This document shows, piece after piece, positions 46,291 to 58,930 of a DNA stretch of 64,000 bases; positions within the stretch are counted from its first letter, which is position 1; each line of letters opens with the position of its first letter. This DNA is from Trichopria drosophilae (lineage: Eukaryota > Arthropoda > Insecta > Hymenoptera > Diapriidae), in contig CM059582.1 in NCBI GenBank assembly GCA_030407085.1, forward strand, positions 16,783,501 through 16,847,500, in the 5' to 3' direction. Both the position numbers and the translations under genes were made by a program. The notes under the pieces were generated by a model. The model was not told the origin of the DNA. It made no database searches and worked only from the letters and a program-made list of their open reading frames with translations.

Positions 46291-47600
46291 TGTTATGAAA
46301 TTGTCATTTTTCTGATAATTACGGGCGCCAGGTTGAGTTTTGTAAATGTAATGGCATTCCTATAATCTCTGTTCTTCAAACAGCATATTTCAATTCAAAC
46401 AACGAATTAGATTTTTAAGGAACTGTTTGTATTTTTATTTTAATGTTATTAAGTCGCCTTGCAATGAACATATTTAAATTCATATTACACATAAACTGAA
46501 GAAGACACGCACTAGCAGTCGAAAAGTATTTTTCACAAACAACGCCATGGTTTCATTTTGGACTGCAACATGAAGATATACCAACATTTTTTAAAATTTG
46601 ATTGATGATTATTAGCAACGCTTAACGTAATGCAGCCAGAAATTTTAATAAATGATTGGGTTTCATAACCAGGAAAAAAATAAATGTGTAATAAAATTGG
46701 ATTGTAACTTTGGAATATAAAATTACATCACAATTATTTACGTAACAATGAATAATTTATAAAACTCTAACCCATAATAATTTGAATGTGAATATTTACA
46801 TTTTGGAATTTTACATTTACCTCTCGTATTATTTTCGGAAATTTGACTTTTGGAATGTTCACTATTTCAGACCGTTTTTATTTGGAATTTCGACCCTCGT
46901 CCTTCCTTATTCGAAGAATTCACAAGAGGAAAGGAGGAAAGGTGGCGAATTCAGGATCTGAAGCGTTTAATAGCGTTTTGCATAGAATAATTAGTACAGT
47001 TTTATCTATTTTTAATTTTAGAATCTCAAAATACATCGAAAATATCAGTGACCCCCTCTCTCCTTAGCTCCTAATTCTGTCGCTTTTAAGACAAAAAAGG
47101 AAATTGCTATCTTATGTGAGGATCAGTATACATCAATTCAGCCTAAATAAATTCAAATATATTTTTTTTCAATAACTAACTATTTTGAAGTAGTTTCATT
47201 AATTCTTTAATGACTAAGAAGACGATATTTCAAATTTTTGACCAATTATTTCAGTTTCCATTTTGTACTTTTTTATAAGACTTTGGACTTTTTGGGCGTT
47301 AATAGGTTAAGTTTGATACATCTCAGGGACTGAAGGTGTTATCGACGTAAGTCAGAAACGATATAATTTTTACATCATGACAATAATTCGCTATAATAAA
47401 AACAATCACCACTGACCAAGCCAACATCGTAAATTAGGTTAAAATTACCAAATCTATAACCAAAATGTTTTCAAATTCGAATATACTTATATATCATAGA
47501 TCTATTTTACCATATTTGGATTATGACCTAATGGGAAAAATGTCTTGTATTACCAAATTTCGACCGTCAAATTACTTCCAATTTTGTCCCCACTACCGAA
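46291..47600. other. AT-rich non-coding stretch
   Basis: Frame 46843-47067 and the start of 47465-47725 have no domain; nothing else recognised. Confidence 0.35.
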
Positions 47601-47609
47601 AAGACGTAA

Positions 47610-47692
47610 TTCCGCCCTATTTTGCTGCTTGTACTAGCACATATTCGAGATCTACTCGATCTGAAATAGTATATTACGTAACTAGGGCGGAA
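47610..47692. repeat. Hairpin with perfect 10-bp TTCCGCCCTA arms
   Basis: TTCCGCCCTA (47610-47619) is exactly inverted as TAGGGCGGAA (47683-47692). The loop contains TACTAGCAC and a nested TCGAGATCTACTCGA near-palindrome (about 47645-47659). The CCGCCCTA/TAGGGCGG arms and CTAG word tie it to the dyad family. The plus 86-codon frame across it is a by-product. Confidence 0.6.
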
Positions 47693-50600
47693 AAAGAGGT
47701 ATTGAAAAGTCCAACTCACGTTTAGGGCGTGTATAGTGGTCCCAGGCTGTCAAGCACATTCGATGATCTTCACTGTGTGAAAGATTGCTTTTTAATGAAA
47801 TACTGTCAACAGATGGTAACCGAGAGGAAAAAACATTTTCCCGACCGGTGACGCTCATGTTTATCAGACCGGGCGGCAATCGAGTACTTCTCGTACCCTT
47901 TTCCGGGTGGAAAGATGGACTTTTCATGCTGTTGTGACAAAAAATATGATAAGGTATAATTTTCAGATACACTCCTAAAATTCAATTGGATTATCCAAAA
48001 ATATTTTTAGATGGATTTATTACATAAATCATTCATCGCTACTCTAATTTCTATCAGATTTACGACTGTTTTTTAATTCGAAAGCAGAAAAGCATACTTT
48101 TCTCACTTTCTTTACCCTATTTTGATGAAATGAAAACTGATGATACTCCAGTTGCAAGTAGTGATAATTTTCAACATTGGCGATGGATTTTTTATATTAT
48201 CCATTTTGGAGATTTCATTCCGATTAATGACAAAAATAGATTTAATGCCGCATCGAATACACTTTTGTTGAACGAAAATGATTTAAAATAGACAATGTTT
48301 TGTGAGTTTTAAACTGCTAGCTTTAAAATGGTTCACTAATTTTGCATATATACGTAAAGTTTTTACTCGTGTTATACATAAATTTCAACATTTGTCATTG
48401 TATTTAAAAACGTTACTAACAAGCGGTTTCTTTATCGTGCCTTTAGTAAATTTGAAAAACAGGGTCTCTCCTGATACATTCTACTATTTGAAATTTTAGT
48501 ACTAAATTAACTTCTTTAAAGAGAAACATGCAATTTTTGCAATTATTTTCACCTGATTCGGGGATAAGCGGCATCGTTTTTAATTACAAAATACTGAAGC
48601 TACTATTGATAGCTATAATGCTAAATTTTTGCACACCAGCAATTTTTAGAAACGAATTCGCGGGTATCGAGTATTTATCGAAATACCAGAAATGGAAATC
48701 GTCAAGTGGTCTTGGTGCTCTATTCTCTTCAATTCATTTGAGTTTCTAATCAATGGAAATTCATGATTAACTTTCTAAATACGGATTCTGAATGTCTGAA
48801 TTCATTTTCGTTTACTGGGGTTGACTTAACGTTCGTGAATAGAAAAAGGTTCAATTCGTAAATAATGAGGACCACATGCGTTTATATTACGGAAATGGCA
48901 GCAGAGTGTCTTATGGCAAGGCTGAAGATGTCACATCACTGGAGAAGATAATTCGAACACTGTTAACACTTTTATATTTCCATATCCAGAATTTCCATGA
49001 ATACGCAATTCTGCTTTATAACGGCGAATTTTAGAGGTGCTAAATTCAAGTTTTGAAAAAACATTGTAACATCAGTCACAGCCAGTGCATTTACTAATTT
49101 TAGATTAAACCTCAGATCGAGAAAGCAAAACTTATTGCGATAATAGTACATTTATATTTAAAAGGGTTATTTTTATTTCTTAAACTTAGCATTAAATTAA
49201 AATATTAGAGCATATCAGGACCACTTTCTAAAGGTATACAGTAAAGACACTAATGCCAAATGTTATTTTCAATGACAGATGCAGCGAACAAGTAAAAGCG
49301 CCATTGTGATCAGAAATCTGATCTTAGTTTTGTAATTAGAGGACGCAAAAATTCATGAATAATAAGTTTGGAACGAATCTAATCAATTTTTAAACTTTAT
49401 ATACAATATTGGAATCTGTAACCTTAATTTTGAATCTAATGCTTATTGAAAATATTAAGTAATCATTCTATTTATCCAGAATTTCCAATAAAGTCTTGAA
49501 CATATTTCAGCACTTATAATTTTCTTATAAAGAACCAAACTTCATAAAACTATTGAATTATATAATTGTGCTGATATTCATTTGATGTATTACGATTATA
49601 TATCTGAAAATAACCTAAACCTTCCTTTTATCAGAATTACTATTTCTCCGTTGCTATTTACTGTTTTTGAGTCAGCCATCTAGTTCCCATTGGAATTAGA
49701 AGAATTGTTTTAGGATTCGTATACATATTTTTCGATCATTACAATCGAGTAGGACAATAATGGAAACTATTACTATATTAGAGTTTTTCATGTTTGAAAA
49801 TAAACAACCTAACGAAACGATTTTCTGAAAAGATGTTACGTGGTCCATTTTAAAAAGATGATGCCAAGTTCAATTAAAAGCATCTGAATGGTGTGGTGGC
49901 TAGACAATACAGACTTGATCTCCAAATTTGTGAAATTTACCATAATAAGGTGATAAGATAACCCAAATGTTTTCGTTTTTTATTCACCTTTGGTTTGTAT
50001 TTCTCCGTCCTGTTACCATAAAGTATGGAAAAAGCGTTTAAAGATCATGTTTGTTTTACTCGGGAATACGTAGTTCTGAATTCTCATAATTAGGAACTAC
50101 TGGAAAATAATAGATGATACTACATTAAATGAAAGTTCTAGTAAATGAAACTACTGCTGCATTACTATTCAACTCTATTTTTATTATTAAAATTACTGAT
50201 CGACGTGAATAGTGTCTTTTCAAATCAGATTTCGAAAAGCGTGTTTTCTTTGAATGTTTTCAAAATTAAATAGTAACCAGTTGTCACTTAGTCTATCACT
50301 ACTGTTTTTCCTCGTCTACCAGTATTCATATACTAAATGGAGCTGGCAATCCGTTACTTATTTTTAGTAATAGTCTCAGCGTAAATTATTTTCTTGCATT
50401 TCTAATGTTTGAATGAACGATTCGAGAGAGATAAAATTAACTGGACTCATTCTAGAACTGCATTTAATTCAATAACCACTTGATTTCTTTCTGCAACATT
50501 ATACTAACAATCAGAAGCAACCCAGTAAATACAGAAGCGACTTTTGGTTAACTGAAATATATTTAAGGCGTTTTTGCTTTTATGTTTACTGGATTCAAAC

Positions 50601-50860
50601 TGCAAATTCTCGATTTTTTGTGCAATGGTCTAGAAATCAATCGAGTGGGTTAGATTTAATGATGAACTAGGACTATTGATGTAGTAGTAGTATCTAAACG
50701 ATTTCTCAAAGAACGTTTGATCACCTAAATGATTACATAATGGCTAAATATGAAAATTGACTAGTTACTTCTAGTTTACTAGTTTCTAGATATCAATCGA
50801 CCATAAGTATACTACACCAGTATAACTTATTCTCACTTTTTACTTCTGAGTTTACTGGGA
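47693..50860. other. AT-rich non-coding stretch
   Basis: A GC-richer phrase CCGACCGGTGACGCTCATG occurs at about 47841-47859. The only ATG-starting frame worth noting is 48528-48749 (73 codons, hydrophobic centre), with no support. Repeated TTTACTGG and CTAGA-ATCAATCGA words at 50.57-50.86 kb hint at another decayed tandem repeat. Confidence 0.35.
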
Positions 50861-50871
50861 AATCTAGTGTT

Positions 50872-50883
50872 CTTGTCAGTTGC
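50872..50883 (+). promoter_or_regulatory. Initiator-like TCAGTT, candidate transcription start
   Basis: CTTGTCAGTTGC contains TCAGTT, the insect initiator consensus (TCAKTY), with the start A at 50878. Upstream DNA is AT-rich without a clear TATA box. CpG-rich sequence begins right downstream and ends in a consensus donor 257 bp later. This combination is expected for a first exon. Confidence 0.35.
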
Positions 50884-50989
50884 TTTGACTTCGAGAAGCA
50901 GGACTCCGCATAAACTACATTCACATACGGTCGGTCGTCGGTGTTTGACGTATTTTGTCCCGAAAACCGACGAATCGGGGACGAAGACC

Positions 50990-51134
50990 ATGGTGTACTA
51001 CCATTGGGTACGTGGGCGAGGGACACCTCTGTTCTTGACGTGCAGATTAGTGTCCGCCATTGTCTCTACATCACCGCAGTTAACGCGTATTCAAGAAGAC
51101 GCCTGTTCCGAAATCGTTGAAGCTGAAGTTGCAG
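50990..51134 (+). CDS. Candidate first coding exon, unrecognised product
   Basis: ATG at 50990 sits in a strong context (AAGACCATGG). Its frame (MVYYHWVRGRGTPLFLTCRL... to ...IQEDACSEIVEAEVA) is open to a textbook splice donor, GCAG|GTAAGT with GT at 51135-51136. The same frame is also open upstream to 50867. The donor is the best in the window, and the surrounding 50870-51560 is GC-richer than its flanks. A matching acceptor exon was not found. The peptide is not recognised; a non-coding first exon of a long RNA is equally possible. Overlapping minus-strand frame 51066-51350 is weaker. Confidence 0.35.
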
Positions 51135-51140
51135 GTAAGT

Positions 51141-51760
51141 TTTTCCATGGAAAATCGACCGTATAGCCATAATTTTGGCAGCATATATTCGTGGGCAAGA
51201 ATTCACTTCTGTCCTGGCGCTATGCTGGAAAACATGGAGCACAACGGGGCACAGCTTCGATTGATCGCGCTTGCACGTCGGCCCCTTCTGCGCCAGAAGT
51301 CTGAACCACTTGACAGATGAATATACACGGGGAACAATAGCGTCCGCCAAAAATCACCGTCATTGTTCTAACTTTGAATCCGGATACTCACGGCGAGACG
51401 ATTGTCGAGCAAGGAGTAGGTAGGATGCATAATGGCATTACCGAACGCTATTTACGTGACCGGACAAAACCAATGCTTTCTGAAAGTTTAATTTTTAGGT
51501 TCGTTAGTATCTACAGCGTCAAATTCATCGAAGTAAATAAATGCATTCGGTTTTATTTGTATATTTTAGGTTAGTAATTATCGTTATTAACGAATTCAAA
51601 TTCGAGTCCTTTGAAGTTGCAGCAAAAGTCATTATCCAATTATAATTTATATTAAGAAACATAAATTAAAATCCAAAAATACTAAAATGATAACTAACTA
51701 GAAATTGCGGCGACTATTGATGGAGTAGTCATTATTCCTAAGACTCTGGTGCAAATAATC
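51141..51760. other. GC-richer stretch beyond the candidate first exon
   Basis: Moderately CpG-rich to about 51560 with overlapping short frames (51117-51320, 51374-51574); a donor-like GGAGTAGGTAGG occurs near 51414. No exon can be supported. It becomes AT-rich after 51580. Confidence 0.3.
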
Positions 51761-51769
51761 CTTTGTCGA

Positions 51770-52365
51770 GTGTTTATATACGATAAATTAGCTCACACAT
51801 TTATCAGCGAGTTTTTGAACGCGAGATTGAGGCGATACTTGACCTGCGGTAATTTCTAGCCACGAAATTGAAACGGTACTTCTAATTGAGGCTTCATCAG
51901 CCATACCTGAGCGATGCATGCGATACTTAAGTTGAACGTTTCATTCAATAAGACTTTTGCGATACATCTGATACATTAGGGGCGAGTCTATCCATGAGAC
52001 CTATGTTATAGAATAAATGATTTTTCAGGGAGTCGGTATTCGATACATACGTGATACTTGCGATACTTTTGCTGCAAGTCTTGAAACAATGATATCTAAG
52101 CAATACTTTAGGCTTTTTTGCTGGTGTTTATTAGCAAGATCGAAGTGATACTTGCGAGACTTTCGCTGCAAGTTTTCAACAGATTCTTGAGCGATACTTG
52201 GGATAGTTTACCTGCGAGTCTAACCACGAGACTTTCACGATACTTAAATAACTTAAATTGTGAGAGTATCGGCTTGCATCGACCCATCGACCGTTTAGCG
52301 ATACTTTTCCCATACTTTGGCCGCATTGGTTTACGCGATACTTTCGCGATACTTTTTGTTTATTT
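51770..52365. repeat. GCGATACTT-rich block
   Basis: GCGATACTT or near variants occur about a dozen times (among others near 51832, 51920, 51957, 52059, 52192, 52299, 52336 and 52347). TGCAAGT and CGAGACTTTC words recur between them, for example ACTTTTGCTGCAAGTCTTG at 52066 and ACTTTCGCTGCAAGTTTTC at 52158. Spacing is irregular, about 30-90 bp. It looks like a decayed satellite or minisatellite. Plus frame 52118-52381 and its minus counterpart arise from it. Confidence 0.6.
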
Positions 52366-52439
52366 ACTCGGGATAATATAACATAATTTTTAAAAGTTTC
52401 ACATCAGACAGACTACGCAATTATGAAACCTGCATCACT

Positions 52440-52650
52440 TTTCAAATAGTTATTGTAACAATACCTGCGGTGTGTTTGTAATGAATAACTGTAACAATAA
52501 TATGTTCCATTTCCCTCAGGAAAATGCAATATAATAGCCATTAGTCATGAATTATTGTTATGTACCATTAAGTTATGTAGGAAATAGTTGTCACAACCAT
52601 AGAGATATTGCTCATTACTTTATACTTGAGAAAACTCCAAAATCACTTTT
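52440..52650. repeat. GTAACAAT / CCTCAGGAAAATGC dispersed repeat
   Basis: CCTCAGGAAAATGCAATATA near 52516 matches ACTCAGGAAAATGCGTTATA near 26754. ATTGTAACAATACC and ACTGTAACAATAATATG resemble the GTAAC words of the 17.9-kb foldback. A decayed member of the same family. Confidence 0.45.
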
Positions 52651-53940
52651 AGAACCTACCATTGCAAAATTCAATAGTTTTTGAATCTATGTATAGATAG
52701 TTGAACCAGTATAGCTGTGACTACTGTAAGATAACTATAAAATTGCTGCCGCGTTGCTCCATAGAGTTTTTGTTGGTCTATTGCAATCGGTCACCACTTT
52801 TCATGGTCACTGAAAGTTTTCTACCATTTCAAAGAAAAAAAATGGACAATACAAAATTTTAAATATTCAATTAATGCCTGAAGTACCCTAAGAAAATTTC
52901 TATTAGAATAATCACCTTCCTATCTAGTTTGAGACACTCATAACATGCAAATAGTTACATTTTTTATAAAAATACATAATTATGTAGAAAAATTGTATTA
53001 TATTGCATTTTGTGTAAATAACAGTTATTTAATACAAGTGCTTTTGAAAATATAATAAAAATTATTACGTTCTGCTTATAGGTAAAATTTACAAATTGTA
53101 CTTAAAACACGAAAAAATGAAACAGTTGTTTTTACTAAATAAATATTAGAATCTGGCGCAACTGTATGCTTTTTTAGTTGGTTTTACTATTTAAATAGTA
53201 GTCTTCACTGTTTAATTTGTCGAGGTCACTATATAGATAGCAAATTGAACTAAAAATGATTGCTGTATATTTCTGCTATGCTGTTAGTATTCCATTTATT
53301 GCGTGTAGTTTCTTTCCGATTTGGCTAACGATTTATTTCAAACATTGACGAAACTCTCTTATACCTGGGCTAAACTAGTCGCTGGCTGTTACTAGTATTT
53401 AGTTTATTTAATATAATAAATTATGAGGTAAAAACCAGATTCTGTCTAAAAACGAGATATCCATTACTGGACAAGTTTTTACTAGAAATCCATATAAAGA
53501 GTCTGTTTTATTTTTATAACAATCAATTTCCGTCTGGACCATTTTCATCTGGAAATCTACGGAATTTAATTAGATCTTGTTTATGCATTAATGTTGGAAT
53601 GTACTATTGTTGAAGTTTGTTTGAGTCCGAATATAAATTTCGAAGGTGGGTGAGTATAGTCGCGTTTCTAGTTTGTTAATGATTCTAGTAATGCAATAAA
53701 GGATACTAATACATATTTTTGTAATAGTTTATATAATCGCATTTTAGTTATATAGCATTCTACTCCGTGTTTGGAAATAAAATTTCACTCCGCAAAGAGA
53801 ATTTTTTTAAATATATGTAGTTGAATATTTATAAAATAATATTTATTTGTAATATACTAAGACTAATGCACAGTTTTAATAAAACAACTCTTGTATTCAC
53901 TATACATTTTTCTTATTATCTTACTGTAAATTTTTATTAA
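52651..53940. other. AT-rich non-coding stretch
   Basis: Nothing recognised beyond one AAATTTCACTCCGC word (about 53779) of the GAGTGAAA type. Confidence 0.4.
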
Positions 53941-53943
53941 AAT

Positions 53944-54062
53944 ATATTGAACACACATACTGTAAAAAGTGTCTCAAAGTGGCTCAAAGTTTCTCATTTA
54001 AAGAGAATTAATATCGTTTCAAGACACATTTGGTGTCTAATTCTCTTGAAATGATACACTTT
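53944..54062. repeat. Foldback repeat with 25-bp arms and GTCTC/GGCTC direct repeats
   Basis: The left arm 53986-54010 (AAAGTTTCTCATTTAAAGAG...) and right arm 54038-54062 (inverse AAAGTGTATCATTTCAAGAG...) agree at 22 of 25 positions. The loop contains its own AGACAC..GTGTCT stem. Upstream are direct repeats AAGTGTCTCAAAGTGGCTCA. It shares CTTGAAATGA..CACTTT and ACATACTGTA with the 18.0-kb hairpin, so the two are dispersed copies of one family. Confidence 0.65.
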
Positions 54063-54330
54063 GGCTATTTTGTTTTTCTGGCGAGCACACCATTGAAAAC
54101 TAATAAATTAAAGTAAAATCGAGTAGTCTCAATAATTTGTGCACTTTTTTTTTACTATAAGTACTATTATATGGGTGATTTGACTGCAAGGAACCTCGAA
54201 ATATGTCGCCATATTTCTTTGGAATTTTTTTTATAATACTTGTGTTTCTTCAATTTTTATTGAATATTTTGAAAACTAGCATATATATTAGCTATCATTT
54301 CATAGATAGTATTTTATACCTTTTATATTC
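54063..54330. other. AT-rich non-coding stretch
   Basis: Frame 54203-54403 is hydrophobic and AT-rich; judged chance. Confidence 0.35.
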
Positions 54331-55095
54331 GATTTACAGTTTACTTGTAAGTATACAGATATTTCTGAGATCGCTGATTACGAATAAGAAGATAAATTTT
54401 TAAAATATAAAATGGCAAAATTTCGGATTCAATATGACGAATCAGTTATTATATAAATTCATTGTTTTTACTTCTAACGTTTTACTTTGGGATGTTTGAG
54501 GTCGCTGAATATGAATCTAAAGTTAAATATCTTGAATTCAAGAATGCAGCATGAATATGACGGACATAATGGAAGAATTCACTTTATGTTCAAAATGTAG
54601 AAACTGAACGATTTGAAAGTATCTTTATTTTGAATTTTAAGTTGAAAGGCAAAATATTAAAGGAAAAAATTAACATATTTTGATTTATCTGTCTGCTTAT
54701 CTAAAATCACGGTAGGGGTTTTTTAATTGAAAAGTAACAAATAACTAGGGACTATTTTGCATTTTGGAGCGTCATACTGGATCTGCCATTTTGAATTTCG
54801 AACGTCTGACAACGGTTCTGAATGCAGTGACCACTAACAGCCGCCGAGAAACATATTCCTACTTAATCAGACAAATTTTAGTCTTCCATGATGGTTCCGC
54901 CATTTTTAATTTAAAAAATTTGACAACGAATGCGTATTCAGCGATAGCTAAAACCGCCAAGTAACATATTTCAACTTAAGCAGCCAAAATTTCGGATCTT
55001 AATCTGACGTATTTGATTCGCCATATTGAATTTCGAAAATCTAATAACGGATTGATAAGCAGCAACCCAGAAAACCCCGAGTAACAAGGGAGGAT
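54330..55095. repeat. Tandem copies of the NGCCATTTTGAATTT repeat, unit about 113-121 bp
   Basis: Anchor words are CTGCCATTTTGAATTTCG (54785), CCGCCATTTTTAATTT (54898) and CGCCATATTGAATTTCG (55020), spaced 113 and 122 bp. Between them recur GACAACGxxTxxxxATxCAG and GAGAAACATATT/AAGTAACATATT phrases. In opposite orientation, AAATTTCGGATTCAATATGA and GAGGTCGCTGAATATGAATC lie at 54418-54520. The array is inverted around 54.6 kb. Confidence 0.65.
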
Positions 55096-58000
55096 GCCGA
55101 CGAGTATAAGTGATTTTCGCCCTCGAGATGAAACCTCCAAAACTGACAAATTCGGATATAGTACGATGAGAACTAACACCAAATGTTTTATCATCTGGGA
55201 AAGTTTAAAAAATCGTTGTCAAAGTCGTGGATCATACATAGAAAAATTAACTGCAATTAATGACAAGAGATGATCAAAGACATGATCAGATGTCAAAATG
55301 TTGAATTCCAATTTTTGTTTTCAATTAATCATCAAATTACAGATTCATTATTCAATTATCTTCCGATTAACTACAACTATTTGTAGTATATCTTTGAAAA
55401 TAGCAAATGTCTGCTCTGATGGGAATAGTAAAGCAATGAATTTGAAATATGACAGTGTTATAAATATTTAGTCGAATCGATGACCAAGGATTTGTACAAG
55501 AAAAGACTTGATAAGAGATCTTCGCAGCTTTGCTTGGAACAATTTATGCAATGACAATGTCGAAATCTATTTCCTGGTATTCTAAGTTTATTCAATAATT
55601 GAAATAGTGCTCCAAGAATTTATTTCTAATTATATTCTAAAACTTAAAAATCAATTTTTATTTTGCTCATTTATTGCGAAAATAAACACAGATAATAATA
55701 AAGGTAACAATAAGTAAATATGTACTGGCATATTATAATATAATTTTACATAGTAAGTAAATTGTAGTTTTATATAATATTTATAAAAACTTTAGTATGG
55801 TACTATTTGATCTTGTAATGCATTACTCAATTTTTGTTATTTATGCAAAATGTAATAAAAGCTGAAAATTTATCATTTTTTTATCACTTTCTCAATATAT
55901 GTTCAGGGATCTATAATAGATTTCTGTTCGGCATGATTTTATTATCAAACATTGTCATACATTAGGGAATATTTTAGTTACATTTCTTAATTGCGACACT
56001 TATATTTGATTACGATTGCAAAAAGGCGTGTTGTTGGAATATATAATACCATATTTGAATTTATTTGAACAAAAAATAATAATAAATTTATAATATACGA
56101 TCGCGGGTTAAAAAAGTGTTGATGAAATCAGTTGAAATTCATTATCATTTGAAATTACACAGATGTACTATTCATAACTTAATCCGAAGAAGTCTTTCTG
56201 CTATTTTGAACTGGGCAATAAACTTTAGCGTTAACTAAGCTATGTTTTAACTGTAACGTTTTAGTAACTGTAACCTTAAAATGAGACACATGTAGAAGCT
56301 ATTGCAGCGTCGTGATAGTAGTCATTAAAAAGACAAAACATAACGCCAGATAAATCATTGATCCGTAATCTTAATCGAAAACTGAAGAAGGACCCTGGAC
56401 ATCCAAAAAAGAAGATCGACATAATTATTTGGTGACTTTTTCTTAGAAAAAAAATGTGTAGACCATCAGCCTTCAAATATTGCTTAATATAGAAGTTTCA
56501 TTGTCTCATTGTTATTTGGATGGAACATTTTCATGAAAAAAAGCTACTTGGTAGGGGATATTGTTAAGTACTATTCATACTTTTACGCGTTTTTCTCAAA
56601 ACTGTATAAAACGGACTTAGTAGGTTTTGCACTCCAAGCAAAAGCTCAGCTGTTTTTTAAACATTATGATTAAAAAAAATGATCAGGTGATTAACAACAA
56701 ACCGTGGTCAACGGTTGAAACATTCGAAATTCTTTTATTAAGAGTGTAAAATATCACTCTCAGTAGAGAGAATGAGTAATTTAACTTTTACTGCGAGCAA
56801 TTTAGAGAGCACGAACAAAATAAGTTGTTAGATTCGAAGTGTTGCTGAATATTTTCTAAGATAATCCAATTGACAATGTGTCTTTGATTTCAAGTGCCTT
56901 AACATAAAAACATCTAAAAGTAGGTAAAATATATGTCTCAGTTTATAAGACATAAAAATGGCTCATTTATGATCGATAACATTTTAAGCTACTTTATATC
57001 GAAGCACATGTTTTTGACATATTTATTCTAAAATACCATTTTCGAAGTCTTAATATGAGACTTTCAGGAGACACTAGTGTTTGCCGAGTAGTTTTCTGCG
57101 CTCCAAAACATCAATTGGTCACTTCAAGCAGTAAATATTTATACGATAGGTACAATTAAAAATGTTAAACAGCACATTAATTAGTTTTAGTTAGTAGCAC
57201 TAGCACTGCTTGAATTACATTTTTTATCAACTAAGATTATAACCTCTAAGCAAATAGTTTTTGCAACAGAGAACCAATAGAGAACAATCTCGTTAAGTGA
57301 CAAAACTTTCGTAGTGTACACAAAAATATCGAATCAATATTCAACATTGTCTCTCTTCATCAGTAAAATGTCATCAACCATGGCTATTTGATAGATCGAT
57401 TAAATTAGTCGCCTAACGAAATAGTACTCCATTGAACAATATAAGAATATTGTTTTCTTTAATGCTATAAATCAGGTACAATACATTTAAAAGTTATTAA
57501 TTTACTTTTAATTTTTCTATTAATTATTAATAAATACTATTTCTACACAAAACATATAAATCTTTCTATATTTTTTTTTTATCTTAATGGAACTTGTCAT
57601 TTTCGAACAATCATTTTCGGACATATTTCCACTTTGCTAATAGTTACCATGCTAATAGAAAATATATTTATAAGATTTGAAAGCAACCGTACGATTGAAA
57701 TAAATGGTATAATATAATGGCGTTTTAGAGCCAATGAACTGAATTTAAAAAAATATAGTATTTCATCACATAAAGTAAATTTATGTTTCGGTTCTCCGCG
57801 GTACTACCCTTTTCAAAAGTCAATATTAGAATAATAAAATATTGTTAGTAGTAATAAGTTGAATAGTAAATATTTCTATAAATTAGGAATTTCAGTAATA
57901 CATAAAAAACCTATGTGTGAATCACTGCTTTTTAATTAATTCTCGTACGAATACTGATCAGTGAACTATTCACGTGCATCTTATTTGAATAAAATAGTAA

Positions 58001-58150
58001 TGCAAACCAACACCTCTCTTTTTTATCACGATGGATTTCCTCCTTGGTTCCTGACCAGAAGATAATCAGCAAAACTAAATAAAAATACATTTAATAAAAT
58101 TTTGAATTAAAAAAAAGAATAAATGAATATAGTAATCTGCGGTCGCAAAA
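55096..58150. other. AT-rich non-coding stretch with one GAGTG dyad
   Basis: AAGAGTGTAAAATATCACTC at about 56740-56759 is a GAGTG..CACTC dyad of the 33.7-kb type, with another GAGAG..CTCTC word beside it. Otherwise no gene, RNA or repeat is recognised; frame 56276-56476 (minus) has no domain. Confidence 0.4.
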
Positions 58151-58159
58151 TTCTAAATA

Positions 58160-58500
58160 TATCATAATAACAGAAAATACGCCCTTATTATCCCTTCCGA
58201 AGGGCAAAGCGCATACAGCAGCCCCGTCAAACAGGCAACCTTCCGGACATAGGCGTAGAGTGATCTAAGAGTCTTTCAGGTGCTGAAAATCGATAACACA
58301 GGTATACATGGTTTTTTCTTTTCAGATGTCGGGATGATTTCCGATGAATTTCAGAGCTTTGAACACTATCACGGATTCCAAAATTGCGTGGAAAGTTTGA
58401 GGAAAGTGGGGGCAAAAATCTACAAAAATACGAGTTTTTGGATGTTTTGATCTCTGCTTTTCGGAGACACATGACGTGCTTGAGACTTCAGCCTTTGCTT
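58160..58500. other. GC-richer patch, possible exon on either strand
   Basis: On the plus strand an acceptor-like TTTTTTCTTTTCAG (AG at 58324-58325) precedes a 40-codon frame to TGA at 58448-58450, containing MISDEFQSFEHYHGFQNCVE. On the minus strand a frame of about 87 codons (58227 to about 58487) covers the same bases. Neither is recognised and both cannot be coding in full. The patch also has CCTTCCGAAGGG (58193-58204), a short palindrome. Confidence 0.2.
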
Positions 58501-58549
58501 AAATTAAAAATTGAATCTTACCATATATACAATTTTTAAAGGAAAAATA

Positions 58550-58930
58550 GAATTGTATAAAATGGCGGATCCTTGATGGCGAACGCTAAATAAAAGAAGT
58601 CGATGTAAAGTCATCCAGTTGTACTCTCAAAGGTTTCTTTTTCATTGGAAATAATTCAGTCCTTTAAAAAAAAACTAATTCAGTAGTCAATAAGGTCAAT
58701 AACACAGGATAAAGATCACCGAAATTTTATTATGAATTAGTTAACGAGTTTTCTTTATTATGTTATTGCATATAATTGATTGCTTGGATATGGTATACTT
58801 TTGCCTGAGCTGGTTGGAGATGACTTAGTCTTATCTTCGAGGTATCGTATAAAGTTATATTGCATCCGTCATTTTGAATTTAAAAAAACCAACATCAGGA
58901 TATGGAAAAAATAACCTTAGTATTACAAAA
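58550..58930. repeat. AAAATGGCGGATCC repeat remnants
   Basis: AAAATGGCGGATCCTTGATG at 58559 and, inverted, CATCCGTCATTTTGAATTT at 58864; the rest of the unit is decayed. Confidence 0.45.
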
